From contig NC_057382.1 in the NCBI RefSeq assembly GCF_016906535.1, forward strand, positions 558,001-622,000: DNA of 64,000 bases. The letters run 5' to 3'. A program made the translations under genes and the position numbers. Numbering within the stretch: position 1 is the first letter of the stretch; the number at the start of each line of letters is the position of its first letter. Source of the DNA: Rhizoctonia solani. Lineage: Eukaryota; Basidiomycota; Agaricomycetes; Cantharellales; Ceratobasidiaceae. The notes beneath the pieces were generated by a model. That model was not told the origin of the DNA. It did no database searches and saw nothing but the letters and a program-made list of their open reading frames with translations. This document shows, one piece after another, positions 1 through 12,496 of this stretch.

Positions 1-1089
1 AATTTCAGATTCCCTGCCGGTGCGCGAATGCTACAATGATCAATCCGTCGGTTTGAAAGGGCAAAGTCGCGTGAAATGCGGGGTTTTATGTCATAAGAAT
101 CAGAATGGATCACTAAGCAGAAAAATGGACCCACCGTGCGGTCGGTTGGCGGCTGGATCTGAATGTTCACGTTGGGACCTTTTTCCATCATGGTATGCAT
201 AGGAGCGAATGAGCTAGGACGATTAATGTTTCCAAAGGATGGACCAGTGGATTGTGAGAGATAACGCGGGGAGCGCGAGTTGTTTGGATCTTCAATTGGT
301 ACCTAGACATATTGTCAATGAAACCCCACGGTTTATATGAGAAAATCCGGGACGTACAGTGCGATTATTGGGGCTCATCAGGCTTTCGGGCCGTTCTTGT
401 TCGTTACTATCGACATCATCATCATACAAATCACCCTCGGGCTCAATATCAAGTTCTTCGCCATTATGCTCTTCAGTAGGGTATCCGCCAGCTGCCTGCT
501 GTAAAGTGCGCTGGTACGAGGCCTCGCTTCCTGCTCCATGGTCCCCGAATACCTAGAAAAGGCCGTGAGCAAACGCGTGTGAGCTGGGTGGTACTACGCA
601 CAGCATATTCGAGATCGAGGCCCATCTTGCTTTCCGACTTGCCGGATTGTTCTTCTGCTACCTTTGGCTGGAGATAGGAAGGGGGAATCCAGTCAGAGGG
701 GGCTCTTCACGGCGCTTGCGGGGGGAGGGAGCAGCAAGGACAGGCTGGGGGGGTGGCGGAGGCGGGGACAGTGGGTGGCGCTCGGGGGCATCGCCTGGCA
801 GCATCTGTACTGTTTGTCCCGGTGTTTCGGCAGCATACTCAGACGTCGAGTCCACGGCCGGGTGAGAAAGCGGGCCCGCATCGTTGACGCCCTGGAGCCA
901 TAGGAGGGCTGGGAGCGGGTCAGAGTCGCGTTATAAATTCATGTTTAAACTTACTTTTCTCGGCAGGAGCTATGTCACGCGTCAGTATATGGTGTTTGTG
1001 GGGCATATAGCGAACTCACGGGGCGTATGGGACTGGAGATGGTAGTACTGCACCGGGGCGACCTCCGAGTCAATAAACGGGGTCGCCAT
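1..1089 (-). CDS. Hypothetical acidic/proline-rich protein, 3' end off the window
   Basis: I do not recognise the family. The ATG at 1089 opens a short exon starting MATPFIDSEVAPVQYYHLQ with a GTGAGT donor; a tiny exon follows, then a longer one with a seven-residue proline run, a basic RKRREE patch and the stretch SDWIPPSYLQPK. A later exon (about 360-556) is acidic, with DLYDDDVDSNEQERPE. The exon at about 140-263 contains SPRYLSQSTGPSFGNINRPS and ends at a GTGGGT donor. The reading frame continues beyond base 1, so the C-terminus is missing. Joining the proline-rich part to SDWIPPSYLQPK needs one extra base in the G run at 698-702 (a C run on the coding strand). Composition suggests a largely disordered cytoplasmic segment. 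The exon joins between 260 and 360 are uncertain. Confidence 0.5.
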
Positions 1090-1459
1090 CGCGTCGGAGG
1101 ATCTGGGTAATGGGATGCGTGGACAGTGGCCTAAGGGTTTATTACACCGATTCCCAGTGCTCGTTGTTGTTCAAAGCAAGGCTCCAACGAGGCAACAATT
1201 CTCACGTGACCTCATATCCGTACCGGATTTATCCTATATTTGCCTCCATCCTTGTTTATTTCTCCCTCTCTGTTTGTTGATTATGGGCGTGACCGCAACA
1301 GTGTGCATATGGTGCCTCGAAATTCCTTCCAGATGACGATTATCTTTTGCGCATGGCACATTACTCAATTAAGTTTGGTCATCTCCTTCCTTTCAATCAG
1401 CATCACCCGACAGATATCCGGTTATTGTACATTTATCACATTGTTCACTCAGTCCGCGT
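1090..1459. other. Intergenic, nothing recognised
   Basis: Lies between the start of the leftward partial gene and the 3' end of the leftward START gene. It should hold the promoter of the first and the 3' UTR of the second. I see no conserved ORF or RNA gene. Confidence 0.5.
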
Positions 1460-2492
1460 TCAAGCTGCATCAATCTTGACTTCGTATCGTCCGGTACCGG
1501 CGGGAACCTTGACCACCGCGTTATCCCCATCCTTCTCCGCCGCCACTCCATCTCCAGTCACCCCCACACTCCAGTTACCGCCAAACAACTTGGGATCGAC
1601 TGCGATTTTCAGTTCTTCATCCGTGTCCCCCGCAATAAGTCTAATCTCGTGGTGCCTCTTCTCGACATCAACCACTCAGTACGTAACTGGGACTTGAGAT
1701 CCTGGTTGGTGATATACGGTGGCACACCCTTGTTGCGAATAAAATTCGTAATATTTACCACTGCGAGCGGGATGTCTTGAACAATCTTGCCCACCACAGC
1801 GCTTGGAATCGAGCCATTGGGATTGACTGTACGTAAAAATTAGTTGGCAAACGCGACCTAACTTGTATCACACCAACTCACTCTTGACGACATACGCAAC
1901 CTCGAGATCATTCCCCCTCGGAACAACCGACCACCCAGCACAGGTCAATGTAGCCCTCACCCGTCCGCTATTATCCGGATCTCCTTCCACGCTCGTCTGG
2001 ACAACCTCGAACGCGCCGTTCTCCCCGTCTTGTACATGCTGCACGCCTACAATATCACGCTCGCTAACTAGCCAGCCCACGCCCTTTTGAACGCTGTAGA
2101 ACTTGTACGTCCTACGTCCGTATCGCTCGAGGAGTGCACCGGAAGCGAAGCGCTCGTCCCAGAGGTGCCGGGCCGACGGCTGGAGGATGGTAGATAGCAG
2201 CGCCTGCGCCGACAGGTCCTTGACGAGGCCGTGTCCCCTGACGATAGGGATGGCTGAACTGTCCCCTTGCACGTATTTCTTTTCGAGGATGATGCCATCC
2301 TTGGTGTCTGTCCGCGACGAGTCAGTACGTAATACGAACGAGTGGGGATGAGTGGGATGTACCAATGTTCTCCCATCCCTCGCCTCCTTGCTTTTCGGAG
2401 CGAAGGTACCGGAGCGCCTCGTCGATTTTCTCTTGGTGCGGGTTGGAGACGTACCCATTTGGAGCGGGATCACTTGGAACTTCAACACCCAT
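1460..2492 (-). CDS. START-like lipid-binding domain protein
   Basis: Predicted soluble lipid-transfer protein of the StAR-related (START/Bet v1-like) fold. The ATG at 2492 begins MGVEVPSDPAPNGYVSNP. Intron 1 is 2308-2362 and rejoins WENI to DTKDGIILEKKYVQ; intron 2 is 1827-1881 and rejoins VVK to INPNGSIPS. The START-like body includes LWDERFASGALLERYG, then GWLVSERDIVGVQHVQDGEN and LTCAGWSVVPRGNDLEVAYV, and ends with DIPLAVVNITNFIRNKGVPP, the helix usually found at the C-terminus of the fold. Downstream, the frame carrying VDVEKRHHEIRLIAGDTDEE and a beta-rich tail up to the stop at 1460 is reached only if one base is added near 1675. The family call rests on fold-level patterns and no close match is claimed. 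It is divergent from YSH1 with about 720 bp between starts. Confidence 0.65.
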
Positions 2493-2590
2493 ATTGTATA
2501 CGGAAAGCGATATGAAAAGTGTGGAGTGGTGAGCGGTGAGTGGTGGTGGTTGGCTGAGTAAAGTAGAAACAATCGCGAGGTATGCGGGGC

Positions 2591-2600
2591 CTATATATAC
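2591..2600 (-). promoter_or_regulatory. TATA-like box of the START gene
   Basis: On the minus strand the sequence reads GTATATATAG about 100 nt upstream of the ATG at 2492, a normal TATA position for a gene with a short 5' UTR. This is pattern only; no transcript data. Confidence 0.4.
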
Positions 2601-3212
2601 GCGCCTCGCCCGTCGATAGAGTAACACTCAGGTAACCCAGGCCAAGTTCGACTGACCAGTTCTGGTTGGACAGTCGCGGCCTTGGAAGCCAATCACCACG
2701 AGGTGGGACGCAACACGTGAATGATCAAGGTGTATGCGCATTCGCATGTGAACTTTGCGGCCCCAGGATTGGTTACGGGTCGGGTATGGATGTGTCCCGG
2801 ATAGGAATTTTGTCTAGATGGCGAATCGGGGATTCATATATCGAGGGTTGTACCTCGATTGAAATAGAGGGGTTTTGTGTTCAGTTACAATCGATGTGAT
2901 TTAAGACTTCAATCGAGGGTCGTACTGTATTTGCAGGTACATGGAAACTGCCGCGGGGCTGCAGTTGCACCTCCAGCCCAAACCCCAGCGCTGGGTTTAG
3001 ATGGCCTCCCTGACTCAGCTATGGCGTTATTCAATGCGATAGATTGCTTTGCTTCTCGTCGCTTCCTCTCTTCCACTGACGCCGCCATGGTCCCCTACAA
3101 GCGCCCACTCGGTCACGTGGCCTCTGGGGAGGGGTCGAAACCTAAACAAAATACAATTCACTAGCCACGACCACGACCAATACTACAAGTGTAAAGCCAA
3201 CGAAAAAAAAAT
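2601..3212. other. Divergent intergenic region upstream of YSH1
   Basis: Serves as upstream DNA for the leftward START gene and the rightward YSH1 gene. It contains a CACGTG E-box core near 3114 and an A-rich leader just before the YSH1 ATG. Short ORFs here have no recognisable features. Confidence 0.4.
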
Positions 3213-6200
3213 ATGAACGACGCCGACTCGCCTATTCTCTCTTTGACTATGCTTGGCGCCGGTCAAGAGGTCGGTCGTTCTTGCTGTGTAATAAAGTATC
3301 GTGGTAAAACTGTTGTGTGTGACGCGGGTGTGCATCCTGCCCATTCGGGTCTCGCAAGTTTACCGTTTGTGGACGAATTGGATTGGAGTACTGTAGATGC
3401 GATATTGGTTACTCAGTATGTCTCGTTGCGCGATTTTTTAAACTAAAGTAAAGGACTGAGTGTGTGGTATAGCTTTCATTTAGATCATGCGGCTAGTTTG
3501 ACGTACGTCATGGAAAAAGTGAGTAACAAAGGTTTTCGAACAGACGGAGGACTAACAAGTCTGAGAATAGACGAATTTTAAAGAAGGAAAAGGAAAGGTC
3601 TACATGACACACCCGACTAAGGCCGTATACAAGTACATTATGCAAGATTTTGTTCGCATGGCGTAAGTGTATTCGTCGAACGATGAGATAACTGGAACTG
3701 ACCCACCCGGACTAGTACTGCCGGGAACGAATCTCTTTATACTCCACTGGACGTCTCACTCTCCCTCTCGCACATCATCCCCATCTCGGCTCACCAACTC
3801 ATCTCTCCCACCCCTGGATTGTCCTTTACACCCTACCACGCAGGTCACGTTCTAGGCGCATGCATGTTCCTGATCGACATTGCAGGCCTCCAAATCCTCT
3901 ACACGGGCGACTACTCCCGAGAAGAAGACCGCCACCTCGTCCGCGCCGAACTCCCACCCATCCGCCCGGACCTGCTCATCGTCGAAAGCACGTACGGAGT
4001 CCAAGGCCACGAAGCCCGCGAATCTCGCGAGGCGCGGTTCACATCGAGCGTGCACACGATCGTGAAACGCGGTGGACACGTGTTGCTTCCTGTCTTTGCG
4101 CTCGGGCGCGCTCAGGAATTGTTGTTGATCTTGGACGAGTACTGGGCCGCGCATCCCGAGTTGCATGGTGTCCCGGTTTACTACGCGAGTAATTTGGCGA
4201 GAAAGTGTATGGCGGTGTATCAGACTTATATTCATACCATGAACTCGCATATTCGCTCGAGGTTCGCAAGAAAGGATAATCCATTTGTGTTCAAGTATGT
4301 CAATTCTATTCTTTTTTCTATGCAATTTTTCAACGCGTTGGTCTAGGCATATCTCGCATTTACCCGCCACTCGTGGATGGGAACGTAAAATCGCTGAAGC
4401 AGGCCCGTGTGTAATTCTAGCCTCGCCCGGATTCATGAGCAGCGGACCCAGTCGCGAACTCCTCGAACTCTGGGCTCCAGACGCCAAGAACGGAGTGATT
4501 ATTACTGGGTACTCGATAGAAGGAACCATGGCAAGGGTGAGTTTCCATATCTACTTTTCTTTTTCTCAGGTGTATGAACTCGAACGATGCAATGCAATAA
4601 TCATTTTTCTCACTCTTCGGAGTATTCCTCAAACCGTTGCGTGCCCTCTCGTTAAGCGTTCTATTTGATTCAAGGTGGTGGTGAATCGACTGGCATGATC
4701 TGACTTCTTTTTTTTACTCGTTACTTTGCGTTTGGAATGGACAGGATATTATTCTCGAACCGGACGAGATCAAGCCATACCGTTCGGATGGACCTGACGG
4801 GAATAAAATGATTCCGCGTAGGTTATCGGTTGAGTATATATCTTTCAGCGCGCATGTCGATGGACCTCAGAATACGGAGTTTATCGAGGCTGTCGGAGCG
4901 AGGCATGTAGTAAGTGCAAGTTATTCTGGCTGCTTCACAAGCTTTATTCAAGCACCACGGTACTAGATCCTCGTGCACGGCGAACAAACTGCCATGGGCC
5001 GTCTGCGTGGATCATTGCAAGCCCGATACAAGGACAGGGACGAAGATGTCAAGGTCCATGCTCCCAAAAATCTAGAAACTCTGAAACTCAGTTTCAGAGG
5101 CGAACGAGTAGCCAAGGTACATCATTATTCTGTCCCGCCCCATTCGTGTCGGTCTGAAATAGTTTTCTTTAGGCCATTGGTAGCTTGGCAACCCCTCTTC
5201 CATCAGTGGGATCCACGCTCTCGGGACTCCTTATCTCAAAAGATTACTCTTACACGCTCTTGTCCACGAAAGACCTTCGCGATTTTACGGGTCTGTCGTT
5301 GAGTACTGTTACCCAGAAACAGCGCGTCCCGCTTACCGTCGGATGGGCTCTTGTCCGATATCACTTGGAGGGAATGTTTGGAACCGTTAAAGAGGGACAG
5401 GATGAGGAAGGTTTACCTGTCCTACGGGTGAGTTTTATTGTACTTTGCTGATTCTTTGAGCTGGGCTGAGATTACTCTCCAGGTCATGAACGCAGTTGAT
5501 GTCAAGCTCGCTTCCGAACAAGAACTCGTGCTCGAATGGATTTCGGGCTCAAGTAGCGACATGATTGCGGACGCTGCTGTTGCACTTGTCTTGGAATCGA
5601 TAGAAGTCCTGCATCTGTGAAACGTTAGTTTACGAAACCTAGCATGCGCAAAGAACATTTATTGACTATTCGACAGTGACTTCACACCCTCATTCGCACC
5701 CTCATTCTCACGACCCAACAACTACCGACCCCGAGAAGCACTCTGCAGAACGTCTTCAGCATGTTGTTGAATTTTTGGAGGCACACTTTGGAGATGTTGA
5801 ATTTGTGGATCCTAGTCAACAAGGAGATGTCAGTATGAGCGAGACAGCGGACACAAAGACCGAAATGGAGGTTGAATCGAAACCCGAAGCCGGCGACGCA
5901 AAGCCCGAGAACGTAGACGAAGAAACCAAGGACCTTGACATGGACGATGCCGAAGGTGACCAAGATTATAAAAGGCCTAACAGAATGCCTATCCCCTTGG
6001 GTCCTCACTTGCTAGTCAAAGTCGACAACTATGAAGCGCGCGTTAGCATTCCTTCTATGGTACGCAACATTAGATTTTTGTTTCGGGCATGCGGTTTCTC
6101 ACTCTACCTATTTAGGCCGTGTCATGCGACTACGATCCCCTCCGTCGCCGGGTTAACGCTGTTTTAGAGATGGCTGTTGCTACCATAGATACTCTGGCCG

Positions 6201-6289
6201 ACTCTTATGAAGTCACCGGACAGAATGAGGTTTCTGTACAGGCAATTAGAGAAGACACGAAAGAGATGATGATCGAATCGAGTGCTTAA
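3213..6289 (+). CDS. YSH1: Endoribonuclease YSH1 (CPSF-73 subunit of cleavage and polyadenylation factor)
   Basis: Nuclear metallo-beta-lactamase/beta-CASP endonuclease that cuts pre-mRNA before polyadenylation. The ATG at 3213 begins [20 protein letters not shown]. Intron 1 (3416-3472) splits the zinc motif, which reads [17 protein letters not shown] after splicing. Later exons carry [30 protein letters not shown], the beta-CASP segment [20 protein letters not shown] and [18 protein letters not shown], then [13 protein letters not shown] and [16 protein letters not shown]. The C-terminal domain has [11 protein letters not shown] followed by [20 protein letters not shown] and ends MMIESSA at 6289. 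About ten exons, all with small introns. One base appears to be missing near 5592: with it restored the conserved SPASVK segment joins the upstream frame, and a 5620-5675 intron leads into the His-rich linker. Confidence 0.9.
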
Positions 6290-6472
6290 CCGACTTTTTT
6301 GTTGATTGTATGCATATACGTTCTTTGGAAGTAATAATGCGAGTATATTTGTAGTATGTCTAGCCAACTATATGTGATAATCCGTATGATAAAGATTCCC
6401 AGCCACTACATCGAAATACGACTAAATAAGAACCCTATTAAACTAAAGATAGTATGCAGATCAACCAGGTCA

Positions 6473-8602
6473 TCAAACATACTCAGCAGACCAAATCACT
6501 TCTTGTGGTCTGTCAACATCGTAAGCCAGTCCTCGAAGTTGGTCTGCCTTTGCTGTAAGCTTTCGTTTGATCCATACCAGCAAAGATATGGTGACCACAG
6601 AAAGTCCGATCCAACCAAACAAAACACCAGCATTTCGACCCAGTAGGTTTTTTGTATCGAATAAAATTGTCCGGACCGCCGAAGCATGGTTGCTGTTAAA
6701 GAAAGAGCCACTAAGGACCGATTAAATAAGTGAGATTAGACATGCCACTCACTAGAACGGCATTCCATAGGCGTATCTATACCATCGTGCTTGCATCTCA
6801 GGTGGCTCGATGGGTGTGCTGATGTTAACGACGAGCTAAACAGAATGTCAAATAAGAGTCAAAAGATGGAAAGAACATACTCACCCAAGAAACTAGAAAT
6901 AAGGTCATGTGGTCCGGCCGCAAGATGGACATGGCAGCTTCGCATGCCAGACCAAGTGCGCATATATCCATATAAGCATATGCTACATAAACAAAGAATC
7001 CGGCCCCCGAGTGAAACCTTTAGTTTAGTTGGGTCAATTTTTTTATCGCTGATTCATCGTAGTTAAACCTTACTTGGCATCAAAAGGTGCACGGAAGAAA
7101 AGTCCGAGCATAGCATACGATGTGCTGATTGGGATATACGCCAGTAATGGAAGCCCAATGCGAAGCATTACCAAGGACTTGTAGGTCAATTGGGCTTCGA
7201 GTCGTTGACGCGCCCGATGGGACATTACAGTCTGTAGATTTTGCGATCAATCTAGCAACTAATTATTTGGCGCTTCTGACTCACAAGCATGAACCTAGAT
7301 AAGTGGGAGTGTGGTTAATTCGTTTGTCCAAGACGGCTGAAGCAATAGGAGACTCACGCGAAAAGTGTCAAATAGATTTGCCCTATTATTGTCATGGGCG
7401 ATGCTACGGCCGCACTGAGTAACAGCTCATTAGTTGGAATTCGGATATTTACTTGCATTGTTGCAACTTACTTCCATGGCCTCAAATTAATGGTCTTCCA
7501 CCACGCGCCAGCTAGTGCCGAGGGGGATTCAAGAGAGGTTTCGACTGCATCAGGATGAGCCCTTATGGCACGAATGTATGCTGCAATATCCCTCGCGTTA
7601 AACTCTCGCAGCGTCTGGGATGCCAGCGTGGTACTAAGGTGAGTATGGATGCGTATGCGACGTAAAGACGGCTGCGTACCTTGTCCAACAATTCAGTGGC
7701 GATCGGTGTGATCAGCTGCCCAACCGCATTCTCGTTTCTGGCCTGCTCAATATATAAGGTAACTGCCGTTGTTTGATCATAAGTGTAGTCGCCATATGCT
7801 CGAGCGATATAAAGTGTAGAAGATGCACCCGGATTGACTAGTTAGATGCGTCTTAACAATCAGTAGACAAACTAGGCATACTTCAACATGCTTACTAGTG
7901 ATTGCAGCCCAAGCCTTTTCTTCTAGAACCTGCTGAGCGAGATTTTGCATTGAACTGAACTGACTAGCTGGCTTCACCTCCCAGTCAAGATGCCTATTTC
8001 CGACCTGATTTACCCCAATCAGTTATCAATTACACTGTTGAGGCTTCTCTGAAGAACGCACCTTGGTTGAATTAATCACGCTTTCTGTGACCAAAGCCCC
8101 CAACGGACCCCCATCAAAGTCAACGACCCAGGCTTTGAAGTTAGGGGCGTGGGAGAGGCCAGGTGCCAATGAGCCCCAATATAGAGGCAGTGCTGCCCAC
8201 ATGAGAACTACGAGCATCATGACTACGATCAAAACTTCACGCATGTAGTCCCATAACAAGCCCTCAATGACAGGGTCAAAAACTGCCATTTTACATCAGA
8301 AAGCAGCTTCAGGTAATGTTAAGGCAGCACTTACGATGATATAAATATGCGTGGTTCGGTTTTGGTCTCGACTGTGGTATTTGAATTGTTTTTGTTCTGC
8401 TGAGAGTTGGGGGCCTAGGAACAGGAGCTTCACGGAAGGTCAAGCCTCTTTTGTCTTTTCGATTTCGATCCATATTAAAGCTGAGGACAGAGGCTCCCGA
8501 GGAATGAGTGGTCTTTCCGTCGTGGTCCTCGTCAATTGGGATCTCGTGGAGGTATGGCCCTTTTTCGGATACTAGGTCTCTTGGGGAGCCTTTGGGAGTC
8601 AT
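6473..8602 (-). CDS. SNG1/DUF3533-family multi-pass membrane protein
   Basis: Related to yeast SNG1 (nitrosoguanidine resistance) and other fungal DUF3533 plasma-membrane proteins, whose exact transport role is unresolved. The ATG at 8602 opens a roughly 90-residue cytoplasmic, Ser/Pro/Lys-rich N-terminus, ending SRPKPNHAYLYH before a GTAAGT donor. The next exon gives FDPVIEGLLWDYMREVLIVV and a first membrane helix, then NFKAWVVDFDGGPLGALVTE, the typical luminal entry of this family. Further exons encode an alpha/beta luminal domain (AWAAITSKHVEV, ARAYGDYTYDQTT) and a cluster of C-terminal helices including MLRIGLPLLAYIPISTSYAM. The last exon reads NHASAVRTILFDTKNLLGRN with a final helix, and the stop is at 6473. 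About nine exons. It is transcribed towards YSH1, leaving a 183-bp convergent gap. Confidence 0.8.
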
Positions 8603-9328
8603 AGCTGGGATACCAGTGAGCGAATGTGTTTTGTGATTGGGCTATCGTCTAGTCAGCTGGCCTTTTTATCAGCTAGATCGAAGTTAGAAAGTGTTTTCTA
8701 ACACTGATGTCAAAAATCAGTACTATGGGATATGCTCTACGGAGCATAAATGCGGTCTTAGTTGAAGAGTGACACTGGCTCCGTGGATAGAAATGTTGAT
8801 CAAAGGTTGACGTCGATGTCAGGATCCTGGGTGCGACATATTTCGGGCCGGGGCCGGTTTATCGAGAGCTCGGATAGCAACTCCTGAATATACTACTATG
8901 GTATTAGTGGCTCTCCATTCACCCCGTCACACGATACTGGATTGCTTTGGTACCTCGTTATTCTTAAATAAACGCAGGTAAGGATTCATCCGGTGGTCGT
9001 TCGGAAGTGAAACAGTGCCTCACTTGGTGCTGCTGATACCCCGCTCACAGAAATCAGAGATGTAGCCTCAGTAGAAGATGCGTATCAATGGTACGGAACA
9101 GCACTTGATGACGCAGTTGACAGAACGTCACATAAGGCCGCCATTGTACATATCGTGTAGATCAGGTCGAAGCTCCTAACGTCCTTCCAAGCGAAGACCC
9201 GGATGACTGCCAACTCCTTTTTCAGAGAGCGGAAGTCGAATAGTCCAGAACATGCGTGAGACTCTAGCAAGTAAATCCAATAGCGTATATAACATGATGT
9301 ACGTGCATACACTGCATGTATAATAATC
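8603..9328. other. Intergenic, promoter side of the SNG1-like gene
   Basis: Sits between the 3' end of the leftward PhyH-like gene and the start of the leftward SNG1-like gene. I see no conserved coding segment or RNA gene in it. Confidence 0.4.
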
Positions 9329-10693
9329 TTAATGGACCGCCTGAGTGCCATACAACTTCGAGAATGGCATGGTCTCGGTTGGCTGCAACCAATTACGCTC
9401 ATCATAGCGTGCCTTGGGGGCGCTTTCGATCATATGGAAAGTATAAGCAAAACGAGTATTCTGAGAGGTGTTTCTCTCAGATTTATGTAAAACAGAACCA
9501 TGAATCAGAACCAAAGTTCCTGTCAGTCATAGTTTCAGCAAAACTCGGATCCTAACTCAATGAGAAGTGCAAACCTGCGTCACATGTCTCGAGGACGTAA
9601 TCTCCTTCAGCGGTACTGGTATTAGTTGATCGCTCGGATGGTTGGTTCTGAAGATCCAAGGGTGTAATGGGAGTTTCAATATTGGTAAAGCCGGTACCAC
9701 CTTCAGGCAGACGGACGAAGCGCTTATTGATGGGAGTTGACCAATGGGACCCGGCGAGGAACGATAAGGCACCGTTAAATTCGGTACATGGCTCTAGAGC
9801 GAACCAAAATCCGAGCGCCGACGGCGGGTCGGTATATAAGAATGTGCTTAGAAGATAATTCAATTAATGCAAGATATTATTTTTATTGAAAAGACTCACG
9901 AGTCATTGTGTTCTGGCACTTTTCCACCAATCTCTGGTTGCTTACAGATTACCATACTTTGTAAGACTGGAATATGAACGGTCGTATTTGCGGTTAGGGA
10001 TAGTGCGAATAATAAACGTACCCTCCGGATCTTGATGGAATGCTAAATCGCGAGCGAGTTGCCTCAATTTCTCATTCTCCATGGTAAATTTATGGAACAC
10101 AGCATCAAGCTCGTGTAGCCCTAGTCATGGCACAAATCAACCCTGCAACGCATAGCTTACCATTACAATATTAAAGCTCACCGTGCCCGATCTTGTTGAC
10201 ACTCTTCTCCTTTGGTTTCACGAGATTGCCTTGCGCATCAAAAGCATCATCCTCGAGAAAGAATCGGATCTTGTCGCCACTCGCAAGGAAGTATTCGTCT
10301 CCAACATGCTTCTTGGACTGGGTTGGGTCGTCCTCTTCCCCGGTGGTAAAGCGGGTCTAGAAACATTCGTACATAGTTCTGGAGAGATAGATGTGTAGAG
10401 CTTACCATAGGATGACCCTCAAGCGAGAATTCAGCGATCAATTGTTTGGCACGCGATAAAAGTGCGGCGGTCTCGTCTTTGGGGATGAACCCTGGTAGTA
10501 TAAGATATCTATGTGATTCCGTTTAGAATTGATAGTTACATAAATGCTCCCATACTCCCAACTCACCCATCCTTGTAGAACTGGTAAACGAAATGTGGCC
10601 GGTTACTAAATTGCTCGCAGACTCGTATAAATATACCGGACACACCTTTGCTACTTGCTCTGGAGTAAGCACGGATGAAGAATTTTCCGACAT
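9329..10693 (-). CDS. Phytanoyl-CoA dioxygenase (PhyH) domain protein
   Basis: Fe(II)/2-oxoglutarate oxygenase fold, closest in pattern to PHYHD1-type proteins; substrate unknown. The ATG at 10693 begins MSENSSSVLTPEQVAK. Using the acceptor just before TTCTACAAGG the sequence continues FYKDGYLILPGFIPKDETAA, the usual PhyH entrance. Then come TRFTTGEEDDPTQSKKHVGD and RFFLEDDAFDAQGNL, followed by GHGLHELDAVFHKFT. The iron ligands are visible as HND in KVPEHNDSTFLYTDPPSALG (HxD) and the distal His in LVLIHGSVLHKSERNTSQNT, which also supplies the Arg that binds 2-oxoglutarate. It ends KLYGTQAVH at 9329. About seven exons. It is divergent from PPCS with only 284 bp between start codons. Confidence 0.85.
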
Positions 10694-10977
10694 AATGACT
10701 GATGATCACAAGAATATTTCTTCGAAATATCAGTAATGGAAAATCTGAACGTCAGGCAATTGATATGTGGTGATCGAGCCGGAGATATGATATAATTTCC
10801 AATATATAGTAGTGATCAAGCCTTCCCAGATCCCACGTGAGTAAGCCTAACGACCCTCCCATAATCACCGCATATAGAAGCTTAACCGAAATCGTACGTT
10901 TAGGTATTAACAAGAACCTTTCTATTGAGTTGAGTTTAAGACCTATGATCTAGGTGTGACCTCTTACCAAACCTAGG
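10694..10977. promoter_or_regulatory. Short shared promoter between PhyH-like gene and PPCS
   Basis: The two start codons are 284 bp apart in head-to-head orientation, so the promoters must overlap or be shared. It contains several AT-rich stretches (for example 10789-10812) that could serve as core promoter elements for the leftward gene. Co-regulation is only an inference from the distance. Confidence 0.4.
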
Positions 10978-12295
10978 ATGGACGTCAATGAGGACACCTC
11001 ATTCTCCGCTGAATCATACTTCGAAACACAACCACCTCCAGCGGGTATAGAGGAGGCTATTCAGTCGGTAAGCGAGTTTGTTGAATACCACAAAACTCCG
11101 GGAGAAAAATAGTCCTTATTACGGTGGGCACTTTAACATTCAATTGACTCTCGCGTCATTTGATCCGTATTTACTATCTAGAGCGGAGGGACAACCGTCC
11201 CTTTGGAGCTTCATGTGTAAGACACATTTCAATTCGTACCCTAACGCTATCTCTGTAATCGAACCACGTATTTTATTTCTGATTTGTTTCTTCTCGACAG
11301 CGTCAGATTTCTGGACAACTTTAGTGCTGGTATGTTTTTTCCTTGTTATCATGGGCGAGGCAACTCACTGACTGACACGAGTGCAGGAACTCGTGGGGCG
11401 ACATCTGCAGAATACTTTCTGAAAGCTGGATATGCAGTTATATTCATGCATCGGCAGTTCAGTCTCCAGCCGTTCAGTCGGCATTACTCTCACACCACAA
11501 ACCCCTTCCTCGACTTCCTCGAACTACATCCTCCAGCCGAAGGAAGCAACGGTGACCAACCAGTCATCACTGTCTCGCCTTCAAAACGCACGCAACTCGC
11601 AGAAGTACTGGCCACTTATCAAGAGGTCCACCGAGCGAGAACCCTCCATACTCTTACCTTTGTGACAATCAATGACTACCTTTACCTCCTACGAGGAATA
11701 AGTAGTATATTAAAGTCGGCAGGACGCAAAGGGATGTATTATCTGGCAGCGGCCGTCAGTGACTTTTTTGTACCAAGAAAACGCTTGGTGAGTGACCAAA
11801 TATGAATAAATGGGATGAATGTTCTCATTGCCTGGATAGTCGGAGCACAAAATCCAGTCGAGAAAGGGGAGCCTCATTATTGAAATGGATCAGGTTCCAA
11901 AAATCCTAAAGCCACTTGTGGAGGAATGGACATTTGGAGGGTTTGTAGTATCATTCAAGGTGAGTGTGAAGTGTCGCCTTGTTCCGAATGCGCTGACTTT
12001 GTGGTAGCTCGAGACAGACAAGGATCTTCTTATACCCAAAGCTCGTGCAGCCTTGGAAAGATACGGTCATCAGGTGGTGATCGCGAATAGGCTTGACAAC
12101 AGGAAATATGAAGTTATTTTTGTTACACGGGCGGACGATGGACCTGGGAGCAAAATCCCTAAGTTCAAAGAAGAAGTAGTTAGACTGAAGGACAACGACT
12201 CGGAAATCGAGGAGGACATTGTTGCGAAACTCGCATCATCCCATGATCAATGGATTGAGGGAGGTTGTGCGGGGTTGACTGGTGACCACAAGTAA
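10978..12295 (+). CDS. CAB2: Phosphopantothenoylcysteine synthetase (coenzyme A pathway)
   Basis: Joins 4'-phosphopantothenate and cysteine with CTP or ATP, the second step from pantothenate to CoA. The ATG at 10978 begins MDVNEDTSFSAESYFETQPP and reads on to EFVEYHKTPG. The conserved start of the Rossmann fold is then RKIVLIT plus SGGTTVPLELH across an intron (donor GTGGGC, acceptor CTAG), then VRFLDNFSAGTRGATSAEYF across another. AAAVSDFFVPRKRL is followed after an intron by SEHKIQSRKGSLIIEMDQVP, then FVVSFKLETDKDLLIPKARA and HQVVIANRL, the core used by eukaryotic PPCS. The stop is at 12295. KTPG and RKIVLIT fall in different frames; one extra G in the GGG at 11100-11102 restores the frame. 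Confidence 0.85.
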
Positions 12296-12496
12296 AGCGC
12301 TTGAAGTGTACACAAATCGGGGATACATCGAATTTATGCTAATTTGCATCTGATCGGGAGTTAGTCAGCATAGAAGTAAACAAGCGCTGTATCTGACACG
12401 TCATGGCGCGTCACGGCCACGATTTACGAAAGAAACCAAAATCGAGCCACGTTAACTGGTGTCTGTCAGGATATCTGAAAGGTAGATGGACTAGGC

